From positions 1-64,000 of the forward strand of contig CANJQC010000007.1 in NCBI GenBank assembly GCA_947476295.1: a stretch of DNA of 64,000 nucleotides, written 5' to 3'. The notes under the pieces were generated by a model that was not told where the DNA came from, did no database searches, and saw nothing but the letters and a program-made list of their open reading frames with translations. This stretch comes from Planctomycetaceae bacterium. Its GTDB lineage: Bacteria; Planctomycetota; Planctomycetia; Planctomycetales; Planctomycetaceae. The translations under genes were made by a program, and so were the position numbers. Within the stretch, counting starts at the first letter, position 1. Every line of letters starts with the position of its first letter. Below are positions 61,237 through 64,000 of the stretch, in pieces.

Positions 61237-62021
61237 CGGAACCTGCAGTTCAGGATCTCTTCGACATGACCGGGCAATCGGTGCTGATCACCGGAGCTTC
61301 CGGCTTTTTGGGCGGGGCGATGTCTCGTGCGCTCGCTGAAGCGGGGGCGACGGTGGTGGTGGGAAGCCGGGACGCGCTCAAAGCTCAGCGAGTAGCGGAA
61401 GCATTGCCGGGAGACGGTCCGCACTACGGGGTGGAACTGAACCATCTGGACGAAGAGTCCCTCAACAAAGGCTTTGATGCAGCTGTGAAAGCTGCCGGAA
61501 CAATTGACGTGCTGGTCAATAACGGCCAACAGGGTCACGCGATGGATCTGACGGATGTGACCGCTGAGGCTTTCAGTCAGGATCTGCAAAACGCGACCGG
61601 ATATTTCCTGCTGGCTCGAAAACTGCGAGACCATGTGGTGTCTCGACAGACGCCCGGGTCCATCGTGATGATCGGGTCCATGTATGGCGTCGTCGGTTCG
61701 TATCCAGACGCCTACAAAGACGTGTGTGTCGCCAGCCCCGTTCAGTATCATGCCCTGAAGGGCGGGATTATCCATATGACTCGGCACCTTGCGGTTTACT
61801 GGGCCAAAGACAACGTGCGCGTGAATTGTCTGAGCCCCGGTCCGTTTCCGTCGCAAAAGGCCCATCCGGAAATGGTGGAACGTCTGAAACAGAAAAGCCC
61901 CATGGCACGAATGGGGCAACCTGAAGAACTCAAGGGCCCTTTGTTACTGTTAGCAAGTCGAGCCGGAAGCTATATCACGGGACAGAATTTGCTTGTCGAT
62001 GGCGGCTGGACTGCCTGGTAA
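61233..62021 (+). CDS. SDR family oxidoreductase
   Basis: The 262-aa protein has TGASGFLGGAMSRAL near residue 20, NNGQQG in place of NNAG, a catalytic Ser in IGSMYG, and YHALKGG with Tyr and Lys. CLSPGPFPSQ and YITGQNLLVDGGWTAW complete the fold. The pattern is close to gluconate 5-dehydrogenase-type SDRs, which act on sugar acids, but that is a weak indication. It is translationally coupled to the Gfo/Idh/MocA gene. Confidence 0.93.
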   Translation: MTEPAVQDLFDMTGQSVLITGASGFLGGAMSRALAEAGATVVVGSRDALKAQRVAEALPGDGPHYGVELNHLDEESLNKGFDAAVKAAGTIDVLVNNGQQGHAMDLTDVTAEAFSQDLQNATGYFLLARKLRDHVVSRQTPGSIVMIGSMYGVVGSYPDAYKDVCVASPVQYHALKGGIIHMTRHLAVYWAKDNVRVNCLSPGPFPSQKAHPEMVERLKQKSPMARMGQPEELKGPLLLLASRAGSYITGQNLLVDGGWTAW

Positions 62022-62046
62022 ACTCCATCTGCAGAAAGTTCTCTTC

Positions 62047-63948
62047 ATGACGACGCTTCGACTGATTCTTGCGACCATTACAGTTTCGATGACATTCACC
62101 AATGCCATCGCTGAAGATGCACAGATCGTGACTCTTGATACTGCGACTCGAGAGCGTTGTCTTGAGGTTCTTCGCAAAGGATTGCACGGTGACGAATTCT
62201 GGCCATCAATTCACGCTGCCGAAGGCTTGATACTTGGTGGCTGCGGCGACGACGTGATTAAGTTTCTGGAACCGAAACTGGCCACGGAAAAAGATAACCA
62301 GAAGCGTTGCGGTATCGCACGAGAAATAGTCCGGGCAGGTGACAAATCCCGCGTTGACATCATGCTGTCGATTCTCGCCGGTGACGAAACTCATGGTCAT
62401 GTGCATGCTGCCGAAAGTCTCTACAAGGTCGTTGAAATTGGCGACGGAGTTGCCTTGCGCAAAGTGTTTCTGCAGGGCGATAACGATAGTCTGAAACTCA
62501 TGGCGGCCGGAGCACTGGGGCGCTGCGGCAATCCCGATGCCATGAATTTTCTGAGAGATTCGCTTGAGAGCGTAGATCCGGACGTGCTGAGGATCGCGGC
62601 GTGGATCCTTGGCCTCATTGGTGATCCATCAGACATCCCGCGATTGAAGAAACAGCTGCCTCGATGCGAGGAGGAACTGCTCAAGGCTTACGTTCAACAT
62701 GCACTCGCGGCGCTCGGAGATGCGGATGGTCTCAAAGCCTTGGCCGTGAACCTGACGAACGACGACCCCGAGGTGCGAACCTATGCTGCAACATTTGCCG
62801 CTGACGCACGAGCCCTCGGTGTTACAGAAACACTCAAGCAAATGCTGGCTGATCCGCATCCGGACGCTTCCTACCGTGCGGCGCAGACGTTGCTTGTGTT
62901 TGCCAGCCCTGCTCCACCAGATCCTAAGCAGGATGTTTCCGAACTGCTTTTTGCCGCAACGGAGAAGAACCCCAGGTATACCGAAGGTTCTGTGATTGCG
63001 GCAGGGAACGGATCTTTGCTGTGCGCCGTCACGGAGTTTCTGGACAGTGACAGCGATTTTGCAGCAGCTCACATCATCGGGCGCACGTCTTCTGACGGCG
63101 GACGTACCTGGAGCGAATCGCGAGTGCTTCAGGAAAATACCGGTGGTCTGAATGTGATGAGTGTCACGCTGCGTCGTTTACGAAATGGTTCGATCGCGAT
63201 GTTCTACCTTCAGAAGAACAGCTTAAATGATTTGCGGCTGCTCGTTCGGTTCTCAGACGACGAGGCCGTCAGTTTTGGCCCCCCCGTCAGAGTTACAAAT
63301 GACGACGGCTATCATGTTGTCAACAACGATCGCATTATTCAGTTGTCTTCCGGGCGTTTGTTGGCACCTGCCGCATCGACCGCTGATGTGGAGAAGGTGA
63401 ATCATTTCGTTTCGCATTGCTATCTTTCAGATGATGACGGTGCCACATGGCGGAATGGCACAGGCCATGTTGATGCGGAAAAACGCGGCGCGATGGAGCC
63501 GGAAGTCATTGAACTCAAAGATGGTCGAGTCATGATCATCGTGCGCACACAGCTCGGCTTCATTGGCAAGAGTTACTCCAGCGACGGTGGCGACACATGG
63601 AGTCCCATGACATCGCTGGGGGTGAAGGCTCCTGAAGCACCCGCCACATTGCGGCGAATTCCGGCAACCGGCGATCTGCTGCTGGTGTGGAACAATACTT
63701 TCAAAGAGGGATTTGACCATGGCGGAGAACGCACTCCTCTTGCAGCCGCCATTTCCCAAGACGAAGGCGCGACCTGGCAAGTCGTTGATAACCTAGAATC
63801 CAATCTTAATAAAACATTCTCTTACGCCAGCCTCACGTTCGTCCGCGATCGGGCGGTCATGAATTACTGGGAAAGCGGAGATACCCAAAGCCGGCTTTCG
63901 TGTCGGTTTCGATCTTTGCCGGTGAGTTGGTTCTATCGTCAGAAATAA
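62047..63948 (+). CDS. exported HEAT-repeat + sialidase-like protein
   Basis: About 633 aa from ATG 62047 (GCAGAAAG upstream; the frame is open to 61993). A signal peptide (MTTLRLILATITVSMTFTNAIA) is followed by HEAT/PBS-like helical repeats (about 25-300; for example AAGALGRCGNPDAMNFLRD and RIAAWILGLIGDPSDIPRL). The C-terminal ~330 residues form a sialidase-type BNR propeller with Asp-boxes SSDGGRTWSES, LSDDDGATWRNG, SSDGGDTWSPM and SQDEGATWQVV. It probably binds or cleaves a glycan outside the cytoplasm and supplies the sugar for the preceding five cytoplasmic enzymes. Hydrolytic activity is not proven by the motifs. Confidence 0.9.
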   Translation: MTTLRLILATITVSMTFTNAIAEDAQIVTLDTATRERCLEVLRKGLHGDEFWPSIHAAEGLILGGCGDDVIKFLEPKLATEKDNQKRCGIAREIVRAGDKSRVDIMLSILAGDETHGHVHAAESLYKVVEIGDGVALRKVFLQGDNDSLKLMAAGALGRCGNPDAMNFLRDSLESVDPDVLRIAAWILGLIGDPSDIPRLKKQLPRCEEELLKAYVQHALAALGDADGLKALAVNLTNDDPEVRTYAATFAADARALGVTETLKQMLADPHPDASYRAAQTLLVFASPAPPDPKQDVSELLFAATEKNPRYTEGSVIAAGNGSLLCAVTEFLDSDSDFAAAHIIGRTSSDGGRTWSESRVLQENTGGLNVMSVTLRRLRNGSIAMFYLQKNSLNDLRLLVRFSDDEAVSFGPPVRVTNDDGYHVVNNDRIIQLSSGRLLAPAASTADVEKVNHFVSHCYLSDDDGATWRNGTGHVDAEKRGAMEPEVIELKDGRVMIIVRTQLGFIGKSYSSDGGDTWSPMTSLGVKAPEAPATLRRIPATGDLLLVWNNTFKEGFDHGGERTPLAAAISQDEGATWQVVDNLESNLNKTFSYASLTFVRDRAVMNYWESGDTQSRLSCRFRSLPVSWFYRQK

Positions 63949-63965
63949 TCAGCGCGAGGCACAAG

Positions 63966-64000
63966 CCGCCGGTGTCGCAAACACAATGTAGCACCGGCGG
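63966..64000. repeat. inverted repeat after the catabolic operon
   Basis: CCGCCGGTG (63966-63974) and CACCGGCGG (63992-64000) are perfect 9-base arms around a 17-base loop at the window's end. The left arm overlaps CCGGTGTCGCAAAC, also found at 57662-57675. It could end transcription of the operon or be a dispersed repeat. Confidence 0.65.

Noticed and set aside
1-64000. CRISPR array, tRNA, rRNA, prophage or origin
   Set aside because: No regularly spaced identical repeats, tRNA-like cloverleaf, rRNA-like segment, phage structural gene or DnaA-box cluster was noticed on reading.

Overview
The window looks like chromosome of a planctomycete (phylum Planctomycetota, most likely order Planctomycetales). 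Gene content supports this: a DUF1501 protein paired with a PSD1/DUF1553/DUF1549 'planctomycete cytochrome', a DUF1080 protein, two exported sialidase-like proteins, a PQQ-type sugar dehydrogenase fused to cytochrome c, a giant SdrD-B/VWA/dockerin surface protein with the LEPR-type N-terminus, a PEP-CTERM protein, a truncated planctomycete-style Ser/Thr kinase, and many dispersed palindromic repeats. The genus cannot be told from the sequence. I saw no rRNA, tRNA or CRISPR array.

Layout. 1-5566: end of a membrane protein, then a 1484-aa envelope protein whose first ~110 codons run through a REP-like repeat. 5.8-12.4 kb: UxaA/GarD-type dehydratase, two ExbD proteins, a thioredoxin/YHS-like protein, APS kinase (cysC), a HEAT-repeat membrane protein and a DUF456 protein. 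12.6-18.4 kb: two lineage-specific proteins, an HDOD-GGDEF protein, a YhcH-type protein and an MFS transporter. 18.4-21.2 kb: PQQ dehydrogenase/cytochrome. 21.2-22.4 kb: a gene graveyard (glycosyltransferase, SNF2 helicase, ISAs1-type transposase and formylglycine-generating-enzyme remnants). 22.8-28.6 kb: giant surface protein and PEP-CTERM protein. 29-40 kb: sialidase, FtsQ-like protein, metG, a Cys/Met PLP enzyme, ftsY, DUF1080, and a membrane-fused spermidine-synthase-like protein. 40-47 kb: TMTC-like GT-C protein, GlsB/YeaQ-type protein, DUF1501 and PSD1 proteins. 47.4-49.8 kb: a second decayed stretch (kinase pseudogene, amber-interrupted membrane gene, repeats).

The last 14 kb hold the two most coherent gene systems. 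On the minus strand from 57259 down to 49826 lie a FAD oxidoreductase, DUF1365, two cyclopropane-fatty-acid-synthase-like methyltransferases and a DUF1295 protein, followed after an AT-rich perfect palindrome by a sigma-70 factor and a membrane-anchored SelL/AhpC-like redox protein. I read this as a stress- or light-controlled lipid-modification locus. Diverging on the plus strand from 57722 to 63948 is a tightly packed six-gene catabolic operon: HpcH/HpaI aldolase, SDR, aspartoacylase-like hydrolase, Gfo/Idh/MocA dehydrogenase, second SDR, and an exported HEAT+sialidase-like protein. Its substrate is unknown, probably an acylated sugar or sugar acid.

Dispersed repeats occur throughout. At least three families (GGACATTCATGTCC elements, CCGGTGGC/GCCACCGG composite palindromes, GTAGGGTGTG elements) sit at gene borders and in two places overlap coding ends.
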